Source: Nemertoderma westbladi | Lineage: Eukaryota; Xenacoelomorpha; Nemertodermatida; Nemertodermatidae | Assembly: GCA_032718475.1 (NCBI GenBank) | Contig: JAUCBJ010007289.1 | Coordinates: forward strand, 186,001 to 250,000 | Direction: 5' to 3' | Length of the DNA: 64,000 nucleotides | Shown here: in pieces, positions 19,990 through 32,564 of the stretch | Position numbering within the stretch: the first letter of the stretch is position 1 | Layout: the number at the start of each line of letters is the position of its first letter | Made by a program: the position numbers and the translations under genes | The notes under the pieces: generated by a model | The model's database searches: none | What the model was told of the DNA's origin: nothing | The model's input: the letters and a program-made list of their open reading frames with translations, nothing else

Positions 19990-21246
19990 TGTTCGCGCTT
20001 TCAGACCTTTAGCAGTTTAACCTGCCAATTTTAGGTGTCCTCTTGTTTGTAAATCGACTTTAGCCTATAACAATTATTTAATGCACATGAAGTAACATTA
20101 GCCGAAGCCAGTCTATGCGCGATCATTCACCCACAGTTAAGGGAGACTGGATTCGGATGCTTTGACCTTATTGCGTTGCAGACCTACTGTATTATTCGAT
20201 TGATTGTTACTATATAATCTCTGACAATATTATTCACTTTCAGGGAAATATTAACAGTTCCTTTAGGACGTGGCGCTTTAAGTATAAAACAGAGTTATGA
20301 CTTATACTAAACACAACGAGATGGCTACTGATTTTCGTAAATAGCGCATTCTTTAGGAGATGCTTTATTATCTGTCACACTGCTGCATACGATTTCACAC
20401 TGCTGCACACTGATCTGCCAACCGTCACTGAATTTGATCATATATAAGGAGGATAGCAACTGACACATGTAGGGATTATGAAATAGCATTTAATGCACAC
20501 TAAAACCACTGTAATGTAAGTCGCAATTGCTACTGGTAACCGGTCCCTCTAACCTTTAGTAATCAAGAAGATTGGGGGGTTTTATGATTATTTATCGATA
20601 TTCTCCAAATATAACAACATATCCATCAACATATAACCATTAATAACAGACAGTAAACAGAAGTAAAATAATGCGGTGATAGTCAGCCAGTTGACCAGTT
20701 TGTTGCACAGTTGCGCAGTGCAGGTGATCGGTTGACAAGTTGACAGGTGCAGTAGTACCAGTACCGCAGTTGGTAGGTGCAGCCAGGTGCAGAGTTGTTC
20801 AGTGATTCAGAGATAATAGATTTACGTTCTTGTAATCAAAGCCGTCTAATGTTGGCCAAAGGCTGAAACTTCCAACACAGAAGTACAGAATAATTTCCAA
20901 GCAGTTGTTCTCGCTCAGAAAGGTAAACAAAGACCGTCATGCATTGCGCGGCTTTCCGTAGGCCTCTGTGCAAAATAAAATGAAAATCGCTCTGATTGGT
21001 CGAGCGAGCCTGAACAAAGAAAGTTAAGAAAGCTCCACATCGACAGCAAATCAGCTGACAGATTTCGTCATCTGAACTACACTCTATTTAGAGTATTTGG
21101 CGTATTGCGGCATAAAATGGCTTGTTATGTCCGCTAAAACACCTACAGGGTACATTGCGGAGAAAATGGCTTGTTATGTCCGCTAAAACAACTAAACAGT
21201 TCATTGCGGAGAAAAATGACTGGTTATATCCGCAAAAGCTTTTACA
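19990..21246 (-). repeat. 3' LTR of B1 (1257 bp)
   Basis: Starts TGTTCGCGC and ends CTTTTACA in plus orientation. It is nearly identical to 30667-31897 apart from a 17-bp deletion and scattered changes in the latter. The end at 21103-21246 (U3 start in element sense) carries three tandem units of about 50 bp with TTGCGGAGAAAATGGCTTGT and TATGTCCGC, which look like an enhancer-type array. A purine-rich GGGAGCGG precedes it in element sense. Confidence 0.92.
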
Positions 21247-21324
21247 CCGCTCCCAGAAAATGGGATTTAATTCTATAAAATATAAAAAATCACAGTTTCT
21301 AAAATATAAAAATACTCTAAACAG

Positions 21325-22877
21325 TTAGTCTTTCTTACGCGAACGGCGTTTACGCAGTTTTTTGAGGCTAGCAAGAGTCCTTTTCTCTTTGGGGCGAGCC
21401 ACTTTACTAGGAGGGCTATAACTCCTGGGTGAAGGGTGCAATACCATTGCATCAGAAGGTTTAGGGTTACGGTTGGTGTGTCCGCCGGTCGAGGTACCCG
21501 GTTGATCGGTATCAACCTCAGTGGAACGAGGTCGAACAACCTTGAGAGCGCGTTTTAAGACAGCAGCTCTTACTGGTCCCTGATGGGTCGTTTGCACGAG
21601 AGCGGTAGGTGGACCGTGTGTAGTGAGAAATTTCCTCGGTTTGATGGTTCTTTCCGACTCGCGTTCTCGGGCTCTATCGGAATCGATATGCTTCTCCTCG
21701 AGCTGATTTTCCTCCGCTTGTCGTTGGAAGCATTCGTCCAAAACTCTTGCTAGGGAGTAGGGTCGTCCAAGTTCGATATCTTCTTAGAGATTCTGGATTT
21801 CCCGATCGAACTGAGATAAAGCTAATTCGTTTACCGCTTGGACTTGCTGCTGCAATTTACGTTTCTCTAAACGATCGTAGGTTCCTTTTCTGATCTTTTG
21901 TCGAATAGTGTCTAACGCGTTTCGTTCAACTCTCTCCTCCACCTCGGTGACAGGTTGTATCGGGGTTAGATCGGGACGATTATACGGGTTGAACGGCGAT
22001 ATTAGGTGTCCGCGTCCCAATCCAGCTAGGTAGGATGGGCGAATATCTTGGGAGCCCACAACCGGAGTGCCACCGACTAATTGTTCGGGTAACACTAGAT
22101 CTTTGAACAATGAGTACAGCTCAGGAGGATCCGTCATACTATTAGGATCAAGAGTCTGAGGTCTCACTAGGGAGTGAGGAGGCCTGACCGAGTATTCCGG
22201 AACTCTGATCATAGGTTTATTTAAGGATCGTTTGAGTCGAGCGAGCGTAGGTGATACGTCGAACAAGTTTCGCTCGAAACTCCCGTAAATATAGCGAGTA
22301 AAACTGTGTTTAGCGCAACGTCTCCACGGATGTTTGTCTTTCCGTTTGTTGGTTGGGTCTAGGGCATTCATCGTAATAATACCAAAGACGCACGTCTTGT
22401 AGGGGAAACGCGGGTGATCTTTCTCCAGTTTTACAACGTCTCTCTCAAGAATTCCAAATATACGTTGAAGTCACTGCGTTTATCCGGTTCTTTAACGTCT
22501 TCTCTTTCGAGTTGGTTTCGAATAGAATTTTCGTGTTCGATTCTCAGTTTGTCGTTCCGACTCCGCTGGGTATGATATTTAAATAGGATCATTTCCCTTT
22601 CGGTGTCTACATCGTCCATATCGTGTAAATCGATAGGATGGCCAGTAGTTAAGAAGTCCATATACGTACCATTACGATGCGTATAGCGAGCGGTGAATTT
22701 TCTATAGTCCAATTCACGCGTGAGTTGTTCCTTTGACATTGGCGGTTCGATATAACGGCCATCATCCTCCGTAGTGGGTGGACTAGCGTCGCCGCGTATT
22801 AAACTATCAACAAACGCTTGCAATGGTAGGGTATATCGCTCCCTGATACCAAGATCATCTTCTATCAACTCAGTCAT
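21325..22877 (-). pseudogene. ORF3 of B1, frameshifted and lacking the zinc knuckles
   Basis: The ATG is at 22877 (M-T-E-L-I-E-D-D). The first piece ends in a frameshift near 22435. The second (to 21784) contains R-C-A-K-H (22307-22321), which matches the CX2H of the family C protein. Then a stop and a jump lead directly to the basic C-terminus that is also seen at 48004-48357 (R-A-R-E-R-E, L-T-T-H-G-P-P, S-P-P-S-K-V-A-R-P). The whole central domain and the knuckles present in B3 (46582-47931) are deleted. It lies downstream of pol and about 80 bp upstream of the 3' LTR. Confidence 0.75.
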
Positions 22878-24606
22878 AGCTGCTATATGAGTTTATCGAT
22901 ATTATAATTAATTATAATTTAGGCTAGCGGTCGTTGCTGCCTCCCCCTCAATGCCCCCGGACAGCGCAAGATCCTCAGCGCTGATGTACTGTCATCGCTG
23001 TATCTATCGCCAACGTAGTAGCTGCACAACGACAACAACAACCAGCGCGAGTCACTCCACTGTCCGTCCCAAGGGCTTAGATTTACTTCAGGTTCTTACT
23101 GCAGGGTTAGGGCTACTTTCACAACTGCGACTCGCTACTGTAAACACACTTTAGTAGTAACATTCACCTATAAACGCACAAATTCCACACAACTGTCACA
23201 AATTGTACACATTCGGGCCATTTGTCCGTTAGTCAAGTGCCTTCCAGAATGCCACGTTATTATTATGTATCCCTGGATACTAGCAGTGCGCTATTTATTC
23301 CGTATGCTATTCAATGGGGCAAGCCTTTTATTGTTCTTTTAACTCACTTCTAATTCTAGCGTGGTTGTTGCCATGGTGACATTATGGAAAGCTAGCAGTA
23401 GAATTAGGGTAATTCTCATGCATACAGATCTGGGATGCTATTTAATAGTAATTCTTTAATTGTCAATATTCCCCTTTATACATGATTTTATGAATTTTAT
23501 CGGCTATTGACTATATATTGGAGATTCTCGCACACTAATACACTTAATAGGGTGAATCTCCGCTCCCATGATCTATTAATTAATGGAATTTTGGGAATAT
23601 TATAAATTGTATAAAATAACAATTTATCAAATTCATGAGAAGATATGAATTTAAATTTATTCCCGTAAATTTTATTATTTAATATTAAATAGGCACAATT
23701 TTATTCCAGAGCATGTCTGGGGACTGGGATCCTTGATTCTAGGAAATTTGTCCTTTTAAGAGTATCGGTAAGTGCTACGATATCTTAATCGACTAGAATT
23801 TTAAAGGATCTAAATTTTAACAGATTTTGATTTATAAATTTTCTTGGTTTACAAACTCCTTAGAGTTTATTTGTGTGCATTTACTCTATTATAACATTTG
23901 TTTTAATATATTTTTATAAATATTAACTATGTAATATTTAAGATGGGCACCGATTTATTCCAGAACATGTCTGGGGACGTTAACTACTGATTCTAGAATT
24001 TTGTCTTTCAAGTATATCGGTGGGTGCTGCGATATCTTAATCGACTAGAATTACAGATGGTCAAAGGGTTTAACAGATTTATTTGCGTTGTACGCTACTG
24101 TTAAAGGGACATCACGCTACTATACGTATTATTTAATATACGGTATGAGAGCAATATTGCAAGAAGCAATGTCAGTGAGAAGAGGCAAGTCGTTTCCAAG
24201 GTCTACCCAGAGCTTGGTTTAGCCGAGACACGAGGATCTGAACTTTGCATTCCTAATACTCTACTTACCAATAATACTTGAGCATAGTAGGAGCTTTATT
24301 GTACTTTAATAAGTACGGACATTTCATCTTACTGTAGTCACGTATTTATAATATGATACAGACAGTAAGGAAAGAGAAAATAATTATTTCTCGCCGTTAT
24401 GCCTAAATACATATAATATAAGTAATTAAGTAATAAACACGAATATATATTGCACTAATTCTACTAAATTATCGCTAAAATAACATTCTACTAAATAAAA
24501 TTAAAGAAAACGATTATAATAAAATTACATAATAATACATACATAAATATAAAAATAATAAAAACAAATATAAAATAATATAGTCACACACCCACTCCAG
24601 ACGCTG
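22878..24606 (-). other. Spacer between pol and ORF3 with two 250-bp direct repeats
   Basis: Non-coding, AT-rich. Two direct copies of a block ending TATCTTAATCGACTAGAATT lie with their ends at 23781 and 24033 (period about 252); each also carries TTCCAGA.CATGTCTGGGGAC. The same spacer, inverted, is at 43986-45387 in B3. The part nearest the ORF3 start holds C/T-rich DNA around 23030-23150. No integrase motif is visible. Confidence 0.65.
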
Positions 24607-26763
24607 TTACGTTGGGGAGTCCCTAGATGTTTGTTGGATTAGGGAGGTGGTCGTGGGAAGAGTATCTTGCCTTCCATAGTTTCCGGACAGTTCTCTGTCT
24701 CTTTCCAGTAAACATAAACGACCAACTGGGGGATTGAGTTGTTGTGTTTCGAATACAATTCCAGGTTTCCTCTTCGACCTGGAATAGTGATGATAGAAAC
24801 ATCGCTTCAAATGCACGACAGCCTTACAAAGCCGATTCCAGGAGCTATAGTGATTTATCGCTCTCTGCAGGAGAGGTGAGAATCCCTGCGAGACGCCTGG
24901 TGTTCCAGATTTCCAGTCTTTTTCTCTGATTTCCACAACAGATTTATTTGTGGCGGGGGAGTTTAGATCTACAGCGTCGTCCCTGGAAATGTGTAGTACA
25001 GACCGATCTATCACGGGTTTGAATTACTTTGATTTACTCGTCCGGGTATTAGGTTTGACTTTCTCCGCTCCCTTGGCTTGTCTAATCTCAGCCGTGGTAA
25101 GATGGGGAGGCCATTCATCTTCTTCTTTACTTAGGAAGTCGGGTCCACCTAACCAGTCCGGAGTATCTATCAGTTCTTGAGGGGTTGCTCCTCTGGAAGC
25201 GATGTCGGCTGGATTAATCGTCCCAGGGCAATGTCTCCATTGATCTACATTAGAGTTAATATCGTCATTATCTGAGGAGTATGGTATTCCCTCAGTTGTG
25301 GTCTCTCCCTCACTGATTTCTTCTTCCCATTCACTCACCTGATGGACTTGGTCGTTAGGTAGCCTTTCCATGAGTGTCCTACGGGAAGGTCCAGTGAAGT
25401 ACCAACCTACTCTCGTTCTTCCCGCATATGTTTGTAATGGTTGCGTTCGAGCAGGTCGTTTCTCAAATGTCTCAAGCGCCTCATGCGCATTTTGGCCGAT
25501 TAATATTTGCACCCCTGGGTAGTCGGTGTTGAATCTAGGGATATTATATTGCTGGGTAAAATCGTCTTCATCCCAGTTGTAAGGTTCTACTTGGCTGGTA
25601 GCAAAGTTCTTTATCGCCACCATTTTTACTGACCTTATGATGTGTTCTCCTAGTTCGTCTTGGGGAGTGGACAATGCACCTACATAGTAGTCTGTAGCTA
25701 CTGTAGATTTCCAAACCTGCATAATTCCTGAATGGTTCAACTTAGTTCGGAACTTGGGTTGTCCTGCAAAGATGTCTTCAGCTAGTTCTTTATCGATGAA
25801 CGTTCCTGTGCTGCCAGAGTCCAGGAGTGCGTTGACTATAAAACTCTTACTTAATCCATGGACTCTTAGCTGAACTACGGGGAATTCCCGGATTCCGACG
25901 TTGGAAGTTGGTGCTTTCCAAGATGGTTGTCGGTCAGGAATAACCAGGTGCGCTTTGTTATCGGTTTCAGTCTCATACGTAAGCGCTCGATACACCGCGG
26001 TGTTTATCAAATAACAGGATTCGTTTTCGTCGGAGAATTCGTCCGTGTAGAATCCTTCCATCTCAGAACTTTGGTCAGTGTCGTTCACATCACTGAATTG
26101 GACATGTAGTTCGGGCTCACTTACTTGACTCGTGCGGGTTCTTTCAAATTCTGTGTGCAGCAAGATATGATGTTTTGCGCCGCACATCGCACACCTTGCG
26201 TCGGAGTAACAGGTTCGCCATTGGTGTCCTTGTCTGAGGCAATTATAACACAACCGCTTATCCCACATGACTTCCCGTCTATCCTTTAATGATTTCCTCA
26301 TGAATTCATCACACACACTTAAACGGTGGGGCCCGTCGCACAGCACACATTTTGGTTTGATGTTACTTACCTTACTTTGGGTAACGTTGTGCACACTCGT
26401 TCTTTCCTCGGGCTTTCTTACATGAATTCTCTTAGGAGACGTAGGAGGAGTTTTTCTTACCTGTTCTCTCCTGTCATTGGTTCGAGACTTGAATTTACTT
26501 ACGTCCTTAGGCGCTTTGTTGTCATAGTAAGATCTTTCAGTGTCTTTCCCGCTGTCTTCCTCTTGAGAAGCCTGGCTTTCGCCGTCGTCTGTATAACACA
26601 CTGGTATTACCTTTCTCCTAGAAATGGGTTTCTCCCTTACCTTATTTTCCGGTGTCTTCTCTCTGGACTGCTTTAGGAGCTGTAATTTTACCTCTCCATC
26701 TAAGAATGACATGAGATCAGCCATGGTAGGGTCTCGTCGTTGTTGTTCCATCATATATAACAC
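24607..26763 (-). pseudogene. pol of B1: zinc knuckles, protease, RNase H tail; RT deleted
   Basis: From 26763 the frame shows the three-part Cys/His array typical of Pao pol (C-V-L-C-D, L-C-Y-N-C-L-R-Q-G-H, C-A-M-C-G-A-K-H-H), then the aspartic protease L-L-D-S-G-S. It then jumps in frame, at about 25265, from a Ser/Asp-rich linker to the RNase H end (H-C-P-G-T-I-N-P-A-D). All RT catalytic blocks are missing. After a stop at 25024 a second ORF (24607-25014) carries the RNase H-integrase linker. Comparison with 60014-61690 in B2 shows that roughly 1.5 kb is missing. No integrase core is present. Confidence 0.85.
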
Positions 26764-26767
26764 TTTC

Positions 26768-28756
26768 TTATCCCAGCGTGTACCTACTCCACCCTTCGGG
26801 TTCGGGTTCGTGAACAGTCGTACTGGGCACAGGTGATTTAGTACTGTGCAAAGGGAATTTAGAGGTAGGTTCTGGAAGTACAGGTGTCTCCATCACCGAA
26901 GGGGTGGCTTTGAGAACAGGCCTAATTATTTCAGGCTCATCTACTATAGTAGGGAGTCTTTCTACTCTAATAATTTGGTCAGTGGGTTCTGTACTACCTA
27001 AGTCTGCACTAGCTAGTTGCCTTCTCACAGCTGGGGGCAAATTAGGCAATTTCTGATGGTGAGGCGTTCTTCTACGTCTGCTGGAACGAGATCTATTTCC
27101 TCCGCCTTCAGGATCTGTTGTATCGCCTTCATCAGATGATGTAAATCCCTGTCTCTTGGGAGTAGATCGACTTATCATCTGCATATACTTAGCAGTTCTT
27201 TGTTTATTGAAGTAATCTTGCTTCTCTTGAAGATTTTCCAACTCTAGTTGGACTGTCTCTTCAGATGCCCTCCATTCTGCTGCTGCCACTGCCTCTGCCG
27301 CCTTTCTTTCCGCTTCTGCGGCTACTACCTTGCTTTCCGCTTCTGCCTCTGCCGCCGCCGTTGCCGCTGCCACTTTTCTTTCCGCTTCTGCCGCTGCCGC
27401 TTTTCTTTCAGCCTCTGCCGCTTTTCTTTCAGCCTCTGCCGCTGCAGCTGCCGCTTTCCTTTCAGCCTCTGCCACTGCCGCTTTTCTTTCAGCCTCTGCC
27501 GCTGCAGCTGCCGCTTTTCTTTCAGCCTCTGCCGCTGCCGCTGCAGCTGCCGCTTTTCTTTCAACTTCTGCCGCTGCCGCTGCTGCTGCCTTTCTGTCTT
27601 CTATCCTTTTTTTCTTTAATTGTTCTTCCTGTTCCCTGGCGATGAGGATGTTTTCATCAAATTTAGCCTGCTCTACGGCTAACATTTCCGCATCTAATGC
27701 TTCTAACACAAATTTGGCTCCCTCACTAGTAGGATGAAGTCCAGATAGTCGTCTCCTTAGCTCTTCGTCGCCTATAAATCGTTGATAGTCCGACAGATAG
27801 ATGTCAATGGCGTCCTTCTTCTGAGGTTTCTCTAATGTAACCTCGCTTTCCACCTGAGAAAAGGTAGCGTCTGTTGATTCTCCGTGGGTCGAGCGCTCAG
27901 TTAGCTGAATTTTCCATTGGGTCGTTCCTTGAACTTTGAGACTTACCCGTTGGAACCAAGTCTTTACGGCAACTTGCAACGACGTGTCTTGGCTTCTTTT
28001 CGAAGCTTCCTCAAAGGCCGATAGGATTAGTCTGATTCTTAGGATACGTTCTCGAACTTGATAAAGCAGCTCTCCCTGCTCTTGAGGTCATTGGGGTTGT
28101 TGAAACAGTTGTTCCTCTAATTGCTCCAAAGAGCTGAAGAATCCCTGTACATATCCTGCTGCCAACCTCTTCCACACAGCTGGATCTCTAGTGTCCTTTA
28201 CCACTCCCATCCTGTATAAGTCCTCCCAGGCAGCTTCCGATAAGTTAAACGGGAGTCCGGGTCCGGGGAAGTTCCATTGCATCTCGACAATAGACTTCAG
28301 TTCCTCCGTTGTGTATCCCGCCTTTGTCGATCGCTTACTTCTCACCCAATCGATTTGATGTTCCTCCACCGCAATCAATACTCTAGTGAGTACGGCTTCA
28401 GGAAGAATGAGAAGTGGATCCGAATAAACTGCTTCTTTCTTTGCTCCACGCTCGGGTGTCAAGTCTACAGTATCGGAACTACTGGAGCTATCGGGCCGCT
28501 GAGAAATAAGTTCTCGGCTCGGGTGTTGCTGCTGTTTAACAGCTGCCTCTTGGTCCCGCTTGACTTGAGCCTGAGTGCCTATGATAGACCTACGGTGCTT
28601 TACTAGCCTAGGATCTGATACTACTACTGAAGGGATGACTTTTCTTACAGTAGGAGGGGACTTGAACTTTGGTCTCAAATGTTCGGTACTCCTTTCGGAG
28701 TCGCAGACTGTTGTTTCTAGGAGACTATCTGACAGAGTTTGCTTTGTGTCAACCAT
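26768..28756 (-). pseudogene. gag of B1 with Ala/Glu/Lys coiled coil, one TGA stop
   Basis: An ATG at 28756 opens a frame continuous to 26768 except for one TGA at 28088-28090. B2 has GGA at the same place, so this is a single substitution. The middle holds a long Ala/Glu/Arg/Lys-rich repeat (27240-27620), a probable coiled coil built by unequal expansion of A-E-R-K-A-A units and longer than in B2. At the 3' end the frame runs into an about 1-kb deletion that removes the DUF1759-like capsid/spacer region seen at 57600-58600 in B2. Confidence 0.8.
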
Positions 28757-30666
28757 GTTTGATTGTACAGTTGAATGCCTACTACTATAACGACAGTTAA
28801 AGCAAGTCTAGTAATTCAGGATCAACTGTTAGCCTAGTAATTAATTACCGATATCGTTACTCAATGTAACGCGATATATATATAATATATTAGAATACCG
28901 GTATACACTTATAGTATATATATAAGTATTATTACAGACTAGGGTTTGTCACAGAATACCGGTATATAATTTCAGCATAAATATATATAAATATATAATA
29001 AGCCTACGATGAATACCGGTATACAGCTTACACTTATAGTATATATAAGTATAATTATAGACTAGAATTAATTACAGAATACCGGTATATAATTTCAGCA
29101 TAAATTTATAGAAATAAATATAATAAGCCTATCGTAAATACCGGTATGTCAATTATTTTATAATAACTGAATTTATGAATTTTAGGTTTACTTTTCTTTA
29201 CTTTATTACTGTTATTAAGCAGTAGTCCAACTGATATTAAGACCTAATTGATGGATAACAGGCCTACTATTTAATAAATCGGTTTGAGTTGATTTATAAT
29301 ATATATATACCCGTATAATGGGTTTTTGTCAATGTTTGAAATAAATGTTATTATTTCTGGGTAAGGAGTCACTACACAGAATCTGGATGCTCTCAGTGGA
29401 GTGCTACTTGTTGGACTCTAAAACAAATAATTCTACTTTACTAAGTTACTTATTACTACAAATTACGTACAATTACTGGGTGAGATTACAATCTCTAAAT
29501 AAACACAAAAAATTACACGTACAAATTTTAGGGTAATTTTACAGGAAATCTACAAACCAGCCTAACAAGGGGTTATAATTTCTGGTTATTACAAACGGAC
29601 AGGATACTACGGTATTTGAAAATAATTAAGCAGTAGTAAATAAATTGCGTTGTCTAGATTTGAAAATACCACCGTCTGATGACTTATAGTCTTTAGCTGT
29701 ACAGCTCTATAAGTACTACATTATGTACCCAGAGTGTCCTTACCTAGAAGTTAATTACCGCAGCCAACCAGAGCTAACGTGCCTATTAACCACTTTACAA
29801 CACAAATATACTGCCTACACACTAATTACCTTCGGAAAGTACTGTACACTAAACCCTAAATTAGGTACAAGTACTTATACAACAAATAACCAGCAGTTAA
29901 AAATACTTGTACAGCTAAAAGAACCACAGTATCTGCTGGAGTGACTAGAGCATAAAATCACCAGTCTTTACCTACGCCAAGCAGCCCTGATGTAGTACCG
30001 GGGTTAATTTAACTATAACGGTATGTATAACAAGCACAATTACTGTAGGAATAAACTTAGGGAGTTATGTATGTTGCGAATACTCGCATAGACTCTGAAT
30101 AATAAATAAATACGCTACCCGTGCAGACTACACAAACAAAATACAAACCAAACGCTGGCAGACTACTATCAAGCCTAAATAAACTACAGTATATGCAGAC
30201 TCCGAAATGGTTAGTTAGTAGGCGTTCTAACCGAGTAGTACGACTTATTCTTTCGGGGGGGATTTACCTTACAGCACTGGATGCCCCCACCTTCCTAACT
30301 AGTACTTTATCGGACATACACTCTACACACACTGCAATCTCTTCAGACTTAACAACAGCCAGACAACAATCCAGCCTACAAATTATCTGTACAATTTGAG
30401 CGGGCTTACACGCCTTCTGCTCAATATTACACTTACATATAAATAAAACTGACAGAAATAAGTAAAAATCCCAATAAAAAACCAGGGCGGCCATCCCTGA
30501 TTAAATATCAAGACCTACCGGTATATAATTATCAAAATCGAATAATACTGCTGTACCTGTAAGTACCGGTTCGGGTAGTCGGGCATTCAGGCCTACAGCT
30601 TACCGGTCGACCGGTACGTTTGACTTTATTGCCTACGGTGCAATAAAGAATCTGAAAATCTATTAT
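28757..30666 (-). other. 5' leader of B1, non-coding, with AT-rich ATACCGGTAT repeats
   Basis: A 1.9-kb stretch between the 5' LTR and gag. At 28890-29150 the palindromic core ATACCGGTAT occurs five times within two tandem units of about 125 bp that also carry ATAGTATATATAAG. The same block, inverted, lies at 55430-55690 in B2. The 289-bp segment that is duplicated in B2 is single here (about 30120-30420). No ORF is supported. Confidence 0.65.
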
Positions 30667-31897
30667 TGTTCGCGCTTTCAGACCTTTAGCAGTTTAACCT
30701 GCCAATTTTAGGTGTCCTCTTGTTTATAAATCGACTTTAGCTGTAACAATTATTTAATGCACATGAAGTAACATTAGCCGAAGCCAGTCTATGTTCGATC
30801 ATTCACCCACAGTTAAAGGAGACTGGATTCGGATGCTTTGACCTTATTGCGTTGCAGACCTACTGTATTATTCGATTGATTGTTACTATATAATCTCTGA
30901 CAATATTATTCACTTTCAGGGAAATATTAACAGTTCCTTTAGGACGTGGGGCTTTAAGTATAAAACAGAGTTATGACTTATACTAAACACAACGAGATGG
31001 CTACTGATTTTCGTAAATAGCGCATTCTTTAGGAGATGCTTTATTATCTGTCACACTGCTGCATACGATTTCACACTGCTGCACACTGATCTGCCGACCG
31101 TCACTGAATTTGATAGCAACTGACACATGTAGGGATTATGAAATAGCATTTAATGCACACTAAAACCACTGTAATGTAAGTCGCAATTGCTACCAGTAAC
31201 CGGTCCCTCTAACCTTTAGTAATCAAGAAGATTGGGGGGTTTTATGATTATTTATCGATATTCTCCAAATATAACAACATATCCATCAACATATAACCAT
31301 TAATAACAGACAGTAAACAGAAGTAAAATAATGCGGTGATAGTCAGCCAGTTGACCAGTTTGTTGCACAGTTGCGCAGTGCAGGTGATCGGTTGACAAGT
31401 TGACAGGTGCAGTAGTACCGGTACCGCAGTTGCTAGATGCAGCCAGGTGCAGAGTTGTTCAGTGATTCAGAGATAATAGATTTACGTTCTTGTAATCAAA
31501 GCCGTCTAATGTTGGCCAAAGTCTGAAACTTCCAACACAGAAGTACAGAATAATTTCCAAGCAGTTGTTCTCGCTCAGAAAGGTAAACAAAGACTGTAAT
31601 GCATTGCGCGGCTTTCCGTAGGCCTCTGTGCAAAATAAAATGAAAATCGCTCTGATTGGTCGAGCGAGCCTGAACAAAGAAAGTTCCACATCGACATAAA
31701 ATCAGCTGACAGATTTCGTCATCTGAACTACACTCTATTTAGAGTATTTGGCGTATTGCGGCATAAAATGGCTTGTTATGTCCGCTAAAACACCTACAGG
31801 GTACATTGCGGAGAAAATGGCTTGTTATGTCCACTAAAACAACTAAACAGTTCATTGCGGAGAAAAATGACTGGTTATATCCGCAAAAGCTTTTACA
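30667..31897 (-). repeat. 5' LTR of B1 (1231 bp)
   Basis: TG...CA repeat, pair of 19990-21246. It is followed at once by GGAGC, the target duplication. The internal 50-bp tandem units are near 31755-31897. Confidence 0.92.
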
Positions 31898-32206
31898 GGA
31901 GCTCTATACAAGACTGTAATGCATTTACACTTCGACCCTTCTCCAGTGATCACTGCCTTATTGTGGCCAAGGTAAGACTTAGTCTGCGTGCTAGCAGAAC
32001 AACGAAATCTGCCTTGCCGCGGCATGACTGGTCCTCTCTGTTGCAACAGACAAGTGTGAGATCCAGCTTCACACTACAGCTGAGCAACAGGTATGAGGTT
32101 CTTTCCTCTGAGGCGGCAGATCACTGTGAGGGCTATACTGCCTTTACAGAAGCAGTTAAGTTAGCAGCTGCAGAAACAGTTCATGTATACCCTCGAAACA
32201 GGAAAA
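31898..32206 (+). pseudogene. AP-endonuclease C-terminus and linker of the plus-strand non-LTR element (part 2 of 3)
   Basis: The sequence resumes after the B1 target duplication with the S-D-H-C-L-I-V-A-K block that closes an AP-endonuclease domain. It continues open through a linker to R-N-R-K, where a Penelope-like element starts at 32207. The frame continues on the far side at 35227 after a 13-bp duplication. Confidence 0.82.
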
Positions 32207-32564
32207 TATACTAGGTTTAGATTCAGAGACCAATTAAGGTGACAGAAAAATGGTGGTTTACTGAGTAATATTTCAGCCAACAGGCCTTTATCAAACTCAA
32301 ACAATCAGATATATCTACCAACAGAGAAGCACAGTACAGACTCAGAATGCAATTCAAATTTCCCTCTAAAGACTATTGCACCAAAAAAGAAAAGATATAC
32401 AGTACATCAACTAATTTAATGTTTCTAATTTTAATTGCACCAAATTGAAAAATGATTGAAAAAAGTCTATTCTAAATTTTGCGTGTGTCGTAATAGTAAA
32501 AAAAAATATATATGAAAAATGTATATAAAGAAATTTTTTGTACCCGTGATAATGTTTATATTAC

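Larger units (their letters stand above)
19990..31897 (-). mobile_element. BEL/Pao element B1 (family B), full span with both LTRs and 5-bp TSD
   Basis: About 11.9 kb. Two LTRs in the same orientation (19990-21246 and 30667-31897) bound minus-strand gag, pol remnants, a spacer and ORF3. GGAGC occurs directly before 19990 and directly after 31897, a 5-bp target-site duplication as expected for BEL/Pao. The insertion splits a non-LTR endonuclease gene. The RT is lost by an in-frame deletion, the integrase is absent, and ORF3 has lost its knuckle region, so the copy is non-autonomous. Confidence 0.92.

Noticed and set aside
22951-23154. Short plus-strand ORF in the B1 spacer, and its counterpart at 45115-45300
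   Set aside because: The two copies agree only as expected for homologous non-coding DNA; the frame is not kept by third-position changes.
27330-27737. Poly-Ala/Phe/Leu ORFs on the plus strand opposite the B1 gag coiled coil
   Set aside because: They are reverse-strand shadows of the repeated A-E-R-K units of gag and have no support of their own.
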